Assembly (NCBI GenBank): GCA_001689535.1
Contig: LUJP01000109.1
Coordinates: 1 to 12,924, forward strand
Source: Bacteroidales bacterium M5
Lineage (GTDB): Bacteria; Bacteroidota; Bacteroidia; Bacteroidales; Muribaculaceae
Direction of reading: 5' to 3'
DNA length: 12,924 bases
Both the position numbers and the translations under genes were made by a program. Within the stretch, counting starts at the first letter, position 1. Each line of letters opens with the position of its first letter. The notes beneath the pieces were generated by a model. The model had not been told where the DNA came from. It saw only the letters and a program-made list of their open reading frames with translations, and ran no database searches. This document shows positions 1-5,082 of the stretch, piece after piece.

Positions 1-20
1 GCCTAACTTCGTTGTTAGAC
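1..20 (-). terminator. Putative terminator hairpin downstream of mscL, cut by the window edge
   Basis: Read on the minus strand, a 7-bp stem (GTCTAAC with GTTAGGC, one G-T wobble) closes a 6-nt loop about 29 nt after the mscL stop. The position suits an intrinsic terminator. The U-tract that would confirm it lies outside the window, so this is tentative. Confidence 0.4.
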
Positions 21-49
21 AGCCTCTCTAAGTCATATTCCTAAGTTCC

Positions 50-496
50 TTATTTCTTTTCCTCGGCCTGCTGCTTCAGGAGGTCGCGGATTTCCGTGAG
101 CAGTTCCTGATCTTTGGTTGGAGCATCGGCTACGGCTGCTTCGGCCTCGTCCTCGAGGTCCTTGCGCTTGCGCAGACGGTTCATGAACTTGATGGCCACG
201 AATATGCAGAATGCCACGATGAGGAAGTTGACGATAGTCTGTACCCATGTGCCCCAGTTGAGCGTAACCTCGGGCTTGATGATTTCGGTGCCGTCCATAA
301 CGGCCTTCTGCAGCACTATCTTATAGTCGGTGAAGTTGATGCCGCCGGTAGCCACGCCCACAAGAGGCATAATAAGGTCGTCAACGAGAGAGCTTACGAT
401 TTTACCGAAGGCAGCGCCGATCACAACGCCGACAGCCATGTCGACCACGTTGCCTTTCATTGCGAATTCCTTGAATTCGGTGAGGAATTTTGACAT
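50..496 (-). CDS. mscL: Large-conductance mechanosensitive channel MscL
   Basis: MscL forms a homopentameric inner-membrane pore that opens under membrane tension and releases solutes during hypo-osmotic shock. The 148-residue protein has the usual family length, perhaps slightly long. The N-terminal amphipathic helix (FKEFAMKGNVVDMAVG, about residues 8-23) leads into TM1 with the Gly/Ala-rich pore-lining pattern VVIGAAFGKIVSSLVDD. A periplasmic loop (about 45-85) precedes TM2 (IVNFLIVAFCIFVAIKFMNRL), and a charged, Glu/Lys-rich cytoplasmic helix ends the protein, as in known MscL. The start ATG sits directly before MSKFLTEFKEFA, the expected N-terminus. The gene lies downstream of pckA on the same strand, but a terminator separates them, so it is probably its own unit. 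I found no consensus TAnnTTTG promoter just upstream. Identification is by family motif recognition and is secure. Confidence 0.96.
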   Translation of the reverse strand: MSKFLTEFKEFAMKGNVVDMAVGVVIGAAFGKIVSSLVDDLIMPLVGVATGGINFTDYKIVLQKAVMDGTEIIKPEVTLNWGTWVQTIVNFLIVAFCIFVAIKFMNRLRKRKDLEDEAEAAVADAPTKDQELLTEIRDLLKQQAEEKK

Positions 497-539
497 ATTC
501 AGTGAGTTTTGTTAGATGAATGTTGATACTGGACAATTT

Positions 540-584
540 AAAAACAGCGGGACGCACCCGCTTGTTTTGAGTGGATGCGTCCCG
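540..584 (-). terminator. Intrinsic terminator of pckA
   Basis: On the minus strand the arms 573-584 and 548-559 form a 12-bp stem with one U-G wobble (CGGGACGCATCC with GGGTGCGTCCCG) and a 13-nt loop. It is followed by CTGTTTTTAAATTG, which supplies a five-T run. It lies about 75 nt after the pckA stop and ahead of mscL. The shape is that of a rho-independent terminator and should insulate mscL from pckA transcription. Confidence 0.8.
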
Positions 585-658
585 TGGTTTATTTAAGGTT
601 CAGACGTCCAGGTTTCCAATCCGGTTAAGGCGTGCCCGGAACGTCGTCGGAACTCTTA

Positions 659-2263
659 TCAGAGCTGGGGGCCTGCTGCCACGAGAGCCTTACCGGCCTC
701 GTTGGTCTCATACTTCTTGAAGTTCTTGATGAAGCGTGCAGCAAGATCCTTGGCCTTAACGTCCCATTCCTCGGGATTTGCGTAGGTGTCGCGCGGATCG
801 AGGATCTTGGGATCTACTCCGGGAAGTTCGGTAGGAATCTCGAAGTCGAAGATGGGGAGTTTCTTTGTGGGGGCCTTGAGGATATCACCGTTGAGGATAT
901 CGTCGATGATACCGCGGGTATCGCGGATCGAGATACGCTTGCCGGTACCGTTCCAGCCGGTGTTCACGAGATAAGCCTTTGCACCGCTCTGCTCCATGCG
1001 CTTAACGAGTTCCTCGGCATACTTGGTAGGATGCAGTTCGAGGAATGCCTGGCCGAAGCAAGCCGAGAAAGTGGGGGTGGGCTCGGTGATACCGCGCTCT
1101 GTTCCGGCGAGCTTGGCGGTGAAGCCGCTCAGGAAGTAGTACTTGGTCTGCTCGGGAGTGAGGATCGATACGGGAGGAAGCACACCGAATGCGTCGGCAG
1201 AGAGGAAGATCACATTCTTGGCAGCGGGACCTGCAGATATAGGCTCTACGATGCTCTCGATGTGGTTGATAGGATAGGAAACGCGGGTGTTTTCGGTAAC
1301 GCTCTTGTCCTTGAAGTCGATCTTGCCGTCCTTATCAACGGTCACATTCTCGAGGAGAGCGTCGCGTGTGATGGCGTTGTAGATATCGGGCTCGCTTTCC
1401 TTGTCGAGGTTGATAACCTTTGCATAGCAGCCGCCTTCGAAGTTGAACACGCCGTTATCGTCCCATCCGTGCTCGTCGTCACCGATAAGGAGACGTTTCG
1501 GGTCGGTGGAAAGGGTGGTCTTGCCGGTTCCGGAGAGACCAAAGAAGATAGCGGTGTTCTTGCCTTCCTTGTCGGTGTTGGCCGAGCAGTGCATCGAAGC
1601 GATGCCTGACTGGGGCAGATAGTAGTTCATCATAGAGAACATACCTTTCTTCATCTCGCCGCCATACCAGGTGTTGATGATTACCTGCTCACGCGAAGTG
1701 GTGTTGAACACAACGGCGGTCTCGGAGTTGAGGCCGAGTTCCTTGTAGTTCTCAACCTTGGCCTTGGATGCGTTGTAAACAATAAAGTCGGGCTTGAAGT
1801 CCTTGAGTTCCTCGGCGGTGGGAGCGATGAACATGTTGGTAACGAAGTGAGCCTGCCATGCTACCTCCATGATGAAGCGAACAGCCATGCGGGTGTCCTT
1901 GTTGGCGCCGCAGAAACGGTCAACAACGTAAAGTTTCTTGCCGGAAAGCTCCTTGATGGCAATTTCCTTTACAGCGTCCCATGTCTTTTCGGTCACAGGC
2001 TTGTTGTCGTTGGGGTATTCTTCGGTGGTCCACCATACTTTGTCGCGGGAGTTGTCATCGAGTACGATGAATTTGTCTTTAGGAGAGCGGCCGGTGTAGA
2101 CGCCGGTCATAACGTTGACAGCGCCGAGCTCGGTCACAGTGCCTTTCTCGAAACCTTCGAGAGAGGGATCGGTTTCAGCCTTGAAAAGCTCTTCGTAGCT
2201 GGGATTGTAGATTACCTCTTTGACATCCTTGATGCCGTACTGAGTTAAATCGATAGTACTCAT
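659..2263 (-). CDS. pckA: Phosphoenolpyruvate carboxykinase (ATP)
   Basis: PckA catalyses reversible ATP/ADP-dependent interconversion of oxaloacetate with PEP and CO2 in the cytosol. In succinate-producing Bacteroidales the family commonly runs in the CO2-fixing direction on the way to oxaloacetate, malate, fumarate and succinate. That direction is known biology of the group and is not shown by this sequence. The 534 residues match the ATP-type family length. Visible motifs are the substrate-binding Arg in TGRSPKDKF (R59), the metal/substrate region NTWYGGEMKKGMFS (about 197-210, with K205/K206), H225, the kinase-1a P-loop GLSGTGKTT (242-250), the kinase-2/metal motif GDDEHGW (261-267) and the adenine-pocket segment ENTRVSYP (about 324-331). 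No key residue is missing. The start ATG is followed by the typical MSTIDLTQYGI N-terminus. A strong promoter lies about 130 nt upstream and a clear terminator follows. Confidence 0.98.
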   Translation of the reverse strand: MSTIDLTQYGIKDVKEVIYNPSYEELFKAETDPSLEGFEKGTVTELGAVNVMTGVYTGRSPKDKFIVLDDNSRDKVWWTTEEYPNDNKPVTEKTWDAVKEIAIKELSGKKLYVVDRFCGANKDTRMAVRFIMEVAWQAHFVTNMFIAPTAEELKDFKPDFIVYNASKAKVENYKELGLNSETAVVFNTTSREQVIINTWYGGEMKKGMFSMMNYYLPQSGIASMHCSANTDKEGKNTAIFFGLSGTGKTTLSTDPKRLLIGDDEHGWDDNGVFNFEGGCYAKVINLDKESEPDIYNAITRDALLENVTVDKDGKIDFKDKSVTENTRVSYPINHIESIVEPISAGPAAKNVIFLSADAFGVLPPVSILTPEQTKYYFLSGFTAKLAGTERGITEPTPTFSACFGQAFLELHPTKYAEELVKRMEQSGAKAYLVNTGWNGTGKRISIRDTRGIIDDILNGDILKAPTKKLPIFDFEIPTELPGVDPKILDPRDTYANPEEWDVKAKDLAARFIKNFKKYETNEAGKALVAAGPQL

Positions 2264-2386
2264 AGTTTAGTATATAACAACTTGAAATAAAATGGTTAAT
2301 AAATTCTTCAACTGAGAGCCCGGAGTTCCGGAGAACCGCCGGAGAGAAGGACAGCCCCGAAGCGCAAACGTCGGGACCTTGTTTAT
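2264..2386 (-). promoter_or_regulatory. Long pckA leader with a stem-loop
   Basis: The start point inferred from the upstream promoter gives a 5' leader of about 120 nt, long for a housekeeping gene in this group. Within it, minus-strand bases at about 2342-2320 can fold into a hairpin. A CCGG/CCGG lower stem carries one bulged C, and a G-T pair then leads to GTTC/GAAC around a 4-nt loop. A weaker CCCGA/TCGGG stem lies at 2355-2375. I recognise no riboswitch class. The leader could simply be untranslated spacer or a site of post-transcriptional control. Confidence 0.35.
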
Positions 2387-2392
2387 CAACTG

Positions 2393-2423
2393 CAAAGATA
2401 GCAATTTTTTCGGAGCGTGGCAA
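2393..2423 (-). promoter_or_regulatory. Bacteroidetes-type promoter of pckA
   Basis: On the minus strand, TTG (complement of 2421-2423), a 20-nt spacer and a perfect TATCTTTG -7 box (complement of 2393-2400) match the sigma-ABfr consensus TTTG-N19-22-TAnnTTTG. The expected start is near 2386. The spacer is AT-rich (a run of six A on the minus strand). Confidence 0.8.
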
Positions 2424-2640
2424 TCGTATTAAAGATTTTTTTCCGTATTAATCGTTTTTAAATATTTTTTACTATTTCCGGGCCTAAATCACACCTCCAG
2501 CCACCCGAAAAATTGCAGGCATGGCTACACTTCCGCGTCGCCAGCGGTCTGACGGGCAGAAGGGAAACAATCAGCAGCCCCAAAAGTGAGGAAAAAATAG
2601 ACTAAACAATTGTTAATTTCACACAACTGCAATACATCTG
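2424..2640. other. Intergenic stretch without a recognisable gene
   Basis: No open frame here has family features. The part next to the pckA promoter (about 2424-2480) is very AT-rich with several T runs. The rest is mixed composition with only short hairpin potential (for example CGTC/GACG at 2536-2554). It would be transcribed leftwards if the predicted minus promoter at 2658-2687 is active, so a small RNA is conceivable. I see no defined terminator or structure to support one. Confidence 0.5.
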
Positions 2641-2645
2641 TAGTC

Positions 2646-2663
2646 GATTTGTCAACACAAATC
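2646..2663. repeat. 7-bp inverted repeat over a minus-strand -7 box
   Basis: GATTTGT (2646-2652) and ACAAATC (2657-2663) are perfect inverted arms around a 4-nt centre. The right arm covers most of the predicted minus-strand -7 box (2658-2665). It could be an operator, or a hairpin at the start of the leftward transcript. Confidence 0.5.
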
Positions 2664-2687
2664 TATAAGTAAGTCAGGAATTTACAA
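2658..2687 (-). promoter_or_regulatory. Predicted leftward promoter divergent from the structured-RNA promoter
   Basis: On the minus strand TTG (complement of 2685-2687), a 19-nt spacer and TAGATTTG (complement of 2658-2665) fit the Bacteroidetes consensus. Its -33 element lies inside the left arm of a 12-bp inverted repeat. No downstream gene other than pckA, which has its own nearer promoter, explains it. It may be a real second or distal promoter, or a chance match in AT-rich DNA. Confidence 0.4.
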
Positions 2688-2724
2688 CTTCGCCGTTTGT
2701 TATTATTAAAGAAAGTTGTAAATT
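2679..2724. repeat. 12-bp perfect inverted repeat spanning divergent promoters
   Basis: AATTTACAACTT (2679-2690) is exactly complementary to AAGTTGTAAATT (2713-2724), with a 22-bp gap. The left arm contains the -33 TTG of the leftward promoter. The right arm overlaps six bases of the rightward -7 box. This is the layout expected of paired operator half-sites or of a looping regulator. The arms could also be one promoter motif duplicated in inverted orientation. Confidence 0.65.
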
Positions 2725-2726
2725 TG
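2696..2726 (+). promoter_or_regulatory. Consensus Bacteroidetes promoter driving the structured RNA region
   Basis: TTTG (2696-2699), a 19-nt spacer and TAAATTTG (2719-2726) match the Bacteroidetes consensus at every defined position. The predicted start is about 2731-2734. No open reading frame follows within 900 bp, which is why I infer a non-coding transcript. Confidence 0.75.
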
Positions 2727-3002
2727 CAGTTGAGAAAGTGGTATCCCAAAATCCACATTCCTCGCCCAAGGACAATCGGCTGAATAGAGTTTCGGCCGTA
2801 TACAGGTCAGTACGAAGCGCATTAGCCATGACTGCCGGTATCCGAAAGGCGCAAAGAGACCGAATCATGACATAATGCCTAAATCCCTCGTCAGGAAACC
2901 GCCACTTAACCACCGTCCCGGGATTAGCATTGTTTTAACGTTCCGAATCGAAACAACGTTTCATCAGACACTCCCCCGAAGCGGGGATGCCACACAACCT
3001 AA

Positions 3003-3023
3003 CCTTTTCGCTATAGCAAAAGG
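3003..3023 (+). other. Stem-loop that competes with the 3' module of the candidate RNA
   Basis: CCTTTT, a bulged C, then GC pair with GC and AAAAGG around a TATA loop (8 bp). Its right arm shares G3022-G3023 with the helix that closes 3022-3113, so the two structures compete in part. It lacks a U-tract of its own. Confidence 0.45.
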
Positions 3024-3126
3024 GGCGTGAACCATTAAACAATGTCTAACCAGAGGACAAAGGCCCTTGGCGGTGCCTCCGACGATGGTAGACATTCCGG
3101 ATAGTTCCGCCCCATTTTTCTTTTCT
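3022..3126 (+). terminator. Branched terminator-like module at the end of the candidate RNA
   Basis: The closing helix is GGGGCG(T)GAAC (3022-3032) with GTTCCGCCCC (3104-3113). Nested inside are AATGTCTA (3041-3048) with TAGACATT (3089-3096), CCA (3050-3052) with TGG (3086-3088), and GAGG (3053-3056) with CCTC (3076-3079). ATTTTTCTTTTCTC follows directly at 3114-3127. The loop is larger than in an ordinary terminator, so it may be a folded domain that also ends transcription. Confidence 0.45.
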
Positions 3127-3127
3127 C

Positions 3128-3651
3128 TTAAACCCCTATTGAATCTTCTTAACGCAGCAAAGTATCCAGGGAAAAGAAAAGCGGATGGAAACACCGCATA
3201 TAACCGCCTGTCTCCACTATGAGAGAAAGCGGAAGTTTGTGATGACACAGACAAGGCCCACTTTACCGCCAGATTTTCGGCCGCCCGGCACTTCTTTTAA
3301 TCCATCGCCGCAATAGCCCACGGCTGACCTTCATCCCCACTTTTCCGACATTGGAGTACGCAGGCCCTTAAAGCAGATGTCGCCCCTACTTCTTCCGAAG
3401 CAACTACCCAGCAGACCATTCATCTACGCTTTTCGCAGCCGCCGGCAGCAGATCCGGAACCACCCCTCCGCCCTGCCGCAACAGGCGTCCACAGAAGCAC
3501 CCCGTCGCATCTCGTAAAAACAACCACGCTCCAAAATCCCGTAAAGTTCCTGATTCTCCCCACAGGGTGTAGTACACAACAAAAAATTAATCATCACTAT
3601 TTCATCTGAAAATTGAAAAAACAACCCAGTTCACAACGTAAAATCGGAAAA
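3128..3651. other. Non-coding stretch between the candidate RNA and the HTH gene
   Basis: About 520 bp with no open frame that resembles a protein on either strand and no consensus promoter. Visible items are minor: a long-range purine/pyrimidine complementarity (TTTTCTTTTC at 3116-3125 with GAAAAGAAAA at 3171-3180), GCGG/CCGC at 3181-3197, and an 11-bp palindrome GTGTAGTACAC (3567-3577). The palindrome is 74 bp before the HTH start. It could be degenerate former coding sequence, but I cannot show that. Confidence 0.5.
3567..3577. promoter_or_regulatory. Possible operator palindrome upstream of the HTH gene
   Basis: GTGTA and TACAC flank a single central G. Small HTH proteins often bind short palindromes near their own gene, and this is the cleanest one in the upstream region. 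Autoregulation is only inferred, and short palindromes of this size are common by chance. Confidence 0.25.
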
Positions 3652-3864
3652 ATGAGCGACGTCATAATTGGAAAAGTGATCGAGGAAGAACTCCGGCGAC
3701 AGGAGAGAACCGTGGTGTGGCTCGCCCGCCGGCTCTCATGCAACCGAACGAACGTCTACAAACTGTTCAACCGCACAAGCATAGATGCCGAACTTCTTCT
3801 CAAAATCTCCAATATACTGAGCACAAATTTTTTCACTTACTATACCAACCGGCTTGACAAATGA
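3652..3864 (+). CDS. Small helix-turn-helix (XRE/Cro-like) DNA-binding protein
   Basis: A 70-residue protein made almost entirely of one five-helix HTH. The N-terminal helix is IIGKVIEEELRRQ (about 5-17). The HTH pair is TVVWLARRLSCNRTNVYKLFNR (about 20-41), in which WLARRLSC is the positioning helix and NRTNVYKLFN the recognition helix. The rest is the supporting helix AELLLKISNIL and a short aromatic C-terminus (NFFTYYTNRL). Similar single-domain proteins with the phrase SCNRTNVYK-LF are, from memory, common in Bacteroidales, and their targets are not known. I chose the ATG at 3652 because it gives the usual short N-terminus ahead of IIGK. A TTG at 3613 in frame would add 13 residues that look non-conserved. 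It is a monocistron. No toxin or antitoxin partner is adjacent, and no consensus promoter is visible. A regulatory role is likely, but the regulon is unknown. Confidence 0.8.
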   Translation: MSDVIIGKVIEEELRRQERTVVWLARRLSCNRTNVYKLFNRTSIDAELLLKISNILSTNFFTYYTNRLDK

Positions 3865-3884
3865 CACGCAGCCGGCTGGCAACA

Positions 3885-3912
3885 ACCGTGGCAAACGTCG
3901 CCCTGCCGCGGT
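3885..3912 (+). other. Stem-loop after the HTH gene, possible terminator
   Basis: ACCGTGGC (3885-3892) pairs with GCCGCGGT (3905-3912) over 8 bp with one T-G, around a 12-nt loop, 20 nt after the HTH stop codon. The following bases are AAAATAAT and not a T run, so intrinsic termination is doubtful. It could still mark a transcript 3' end. Confidence 0.35.
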
Positions 3913-3983
3913 AAAATAATCATGCGCATGAGCAAATAAAACAGGAGAGGCCGCAACCCTTCCCCATCCGCAAACGTTACTGA

Positions 3984-4015
3984 TTTGGCATTATTGCCAT
4001 AAATCATTAAGTTTG
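3984..4015 (+). promoter_or_regulatory. Promoter of the pduO operon with an inverted repeat in its spacer
   Basis: TTTG (3984-3987), a 20-nt spacer and TAAGTTTG (4008-4015) fit the Bacteroidetes consensus and would give a leader of only about 17 nt. The spacer holds TGGCA-TTAT-TGCCA (3986-3999), extended imperfectly by GATT (3982-3985) and AATC (4002-4005). This operator-like palindrome touches the -33 element. A leader this short leaves no room for a cobalamin riboswitch. Confidence 0.75.
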
Positions 4016-4038
4016 CAACCGGCAAATTTCCTGTAATC

Positions 4039-4602
4039 ATGAAAAAAAGCAATGTCTACACACGCGGCGGCGACGCCGGCATGACATCTCTGGTAGGCGG
4101 CCAGAGAGTAAAGAAAAACGACATAAGAATAGAAGCCTACGGCACAATCGACGAGCTCAACTCCGTGATAGGACTCGTGGCCGCATGTCAGGGAGTGCCT
4201 TCCGAAGAAACCGAAAATCTCCATTATATCCAGAACAAGCTATTCAACATCGGCGGCTACCTTGCATGCCGCCCCGATGAAGGCACCTACCGCATGGAGC
4301 CCGGCATATCAGAAGCCGACGTCGAACGCCTCGAACACCTTACCGACCTCTACGACTCAAAGCTCCAGCCTTTCCGTTCATTCATACTTCCAGGCGGTTC
4401 GCAGGCCGCTGCCACCTGCCATGTGGCGCGCACAGTGTGCCGCCGCGCCGAACGACGCATCCTCGACCTTGCCGACACCGGCGCTGAAATCGACCCCATA
4501 GCCCTGAAATTCGTAAACCGGCTGAGCGACCTGCTGTTCGTGCTCGCCCGTTACAACAACGCCGTAGTCGGCGCCCCCGAAATCCTCTGGAAAAAAGACT
4601 GA
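4039..4602 (+). CDS. pduO: PduO-type ATP:cob(I)alamin adenosyltransferase
   Basis: This cytosolic enzyme transfers the 5'-deoxyadenosyl group of ATP to cob(I)alamin, making coenzyme B12 for enzymes such as methylmalonyl-CoA mutase in the propionate pathway. The 187 residues match the PduO family. The ATP-binding N-terminus TRGGDAGMTSLVGG (8-21) and the segment RVKKNDIRIEAYGTIDELNS (23-42) are nearly consensus. The C-terminal half has the family blocks VCRRAERRILDL and NRLSDLLFVLARYNN, whose Arg and Asp residues form the active site at subunit interfaces. The start ATG lies 24 nt after the promoter -7 box. The gene leads an operon with a lipoprotein (21-nt gap) and a thioesterase. I saw no B12-box (GCCACTG) upstream, so control by the spacer palindrome looks more likely than by a riboswitch. 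Confidence 0.95.
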   Translation: MKKSNVYTRGGDAGMTSLVGGQRVKKNDIRIEAYGTIDELNSVIGLVAACQGVPSEETENLHYIQNKLFNIGGYLACRPDEGTYRMEPGISEADVERLEHLTDLYDSKLQPFRSFILPGGSQAAATCHVARTVCRRAERRILDLADTGAEIDPIALKFVNRLSDLLFVLARYNNAVVGAPEILWKKD

Positions 4603-4623
4603 ACCCCACAAAACGCTCACCGC

Positions 4624-5076
4624 ATGAATACAAAACCACTCATCATAACCATCGCCACAGCTTTGGCCACGACCGTTCTCGCAGCCTGCGCCACACACTC
4701 ACGGCAAAGCGCGTCATCCGCCGAAGCATGGACTCCGGCCACTCTGGCAAAACTCGACATACCGGCGCGCATGCTTGCCGATTCTCTGGCCACAGGGCTG
4801 AAAACCTCCGCACGCACAATAGCCGTTATGGTATCGCTCACCGACGGGGCGAAAGCCTCGTCGATTGCCGATGCAGGATTCAACCTCAGGACCGACCTCG
4901 GCACGATGGCTGTGGTTTCGGTAAGCACCGACAGCCTGAGCCGCCTCGCCGCATTGCCCCAGATAAAATCAGTGGCATTAGGCACCCCTCAGAGCGCCAC
5001 AGATCCCACACCGGAAACGCAACAGATAAAATCCGCCGGCAAAACCGGCAAGACCCAGATAATAAAAATACAGTAA
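4624..5076 (+). CDS. Small lipoprotein resembling a subtilisin-propeptide (inhibitor I9-like) domain
   Basis: I do not recognise a named family. The 150-residue product begins with a lipoprotein signal: Lys-containing n-region, hydrophobic stretch (about 6-18) and lipobox VLAAC with Cys22, so it should be membrane-anchored. Residues about 60-120 (ARTIAVMVSLTDG, then an alpha segment, NLRTDLGTMAVVSVSTDSLSRLAALPQIKSVALG) have the beta-alpha-beta-beta-alpha-beta pattern of propeptides in Bacteroidetes S8 peptidases. In those, a strand is followed by a Leu-rich helix ending in LPxIxxV. No peptidase domain follows: after residue 122 there is only a Thr/Pro/Lys-rich tail. It could be a free-standing inhibitor or chaperone of an S8 protease encoded elsewhere, or merely share the fold. 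It sits between pduO (21-nt gap) and a thioesterase (6-nt gap), so it is co-transcribed with both. Neither neighbour suggests proteolysis. Confidence 0.7.
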   Translation: MNTKPLIITIATALATTVLAACATHSRQSASSAEAWTPATLAKLDIPARMLADSLATGLKTSARTIAVMVSLTDGAKASSIADAGFNLRTDLGTMAVVSVSTDSLSRLAALPQIKSVALGTPQSATDPTPETQQIKSAGKTGKTQIIKIQ

Positions 5077-5082
5077 CGGGAC

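Larger units (their letters stand above)
2732..3126 (+). ncRNA. Candidate structured non-coding RNA of about 390 nt, class not recognised
   Basis: A perfect promoter fires into this segment, which has no credible ORF but has extensive pairing. The 5' end (GTGGTATCCC, 2738-2747) pairs over 10 bp with GGGATGCCAC (2984-2993, one G-T), closing a domain of about 256 nt. Inside it are an 8-bp hairpin (2777-2784 with 2791-2798, 6-nt loop), a 5-bp stem (2805-2809 with 2829-2833) and a 12-bp stem with two one-base bulges (2874-2887 with 2920-2931). A second module at 3022-3113 closes with GGGGCG, a bulged T and GAAC against GTTCCGCCCC, then runs into ATTTTTCTTTTCTC, a likely termination tract. The length resembles RNase P RNA or tmRNA, but the conserved core of neither is visible. 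No published class could be assigned by eye. Any one helix could occur by chance in 390 nt. The argument rests on the promoter, the helix beginning just after the predicted start, the terminal U-tract and the lack of coding together. Confidence 0.5.

Noticed and set aside
632..1609. 325-codon open frame antisense to pckA
   Set aside because: It lies entirely inside the well-supported pckA gene on the opposite strand, has no family features and reflects codon bias of the real gene.
2899..2906. Cobalamin riboswitch B12 box
   Set aside because: GCCACTTA resembles GCCACTG only in part, the other riboswitch core segments are absent, and pduO lies over 1 kb away behind its own promoter.
2674..2913. 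79-codon minus-strand open frame
   Set aside because: It reads through the plus-strand promoter and inverted repeat, and there is no upstream signal or recognisable motif.
2732..3126. RNase P RNA, tmRNA or SRP RNA
   Set aside because: Size suggested the first two, but there is no GAGGAAAGTCC core, no tmRNA acceptor arms or ALAA-type tag frame, and no SRP GGAAG/GGTCAG loop signature on either strand.
3116..3180. TTTTCTTTTC / GAAAAGAAAA inverted arms
   Set aside because: Low-complexity pyrimidine and purine tracts pair easily by chance. The left arm is better explained as a termination tract.
2964..3254. 96-codon minus-strand open frame in the non-coding region
   Set aside because: Low-information Arg/Ser/Leu-rich product with no domain, signal or promoter. 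It crosses the candidate RNA helices and looks like a chance frame.
3424..3624. 66-codon minus-strand open frame
   Set aside because: Cys/Arg-rich sequence with no recognisable fold, no promoter and no partner.
3613..3651. TTG-initiated N-terminal extension of the HTH protein
   Set aside because: It adds 13 Lys/Gln/Ser-rich residues not expected for the family. The ATG at 3652 gives the compact domain.
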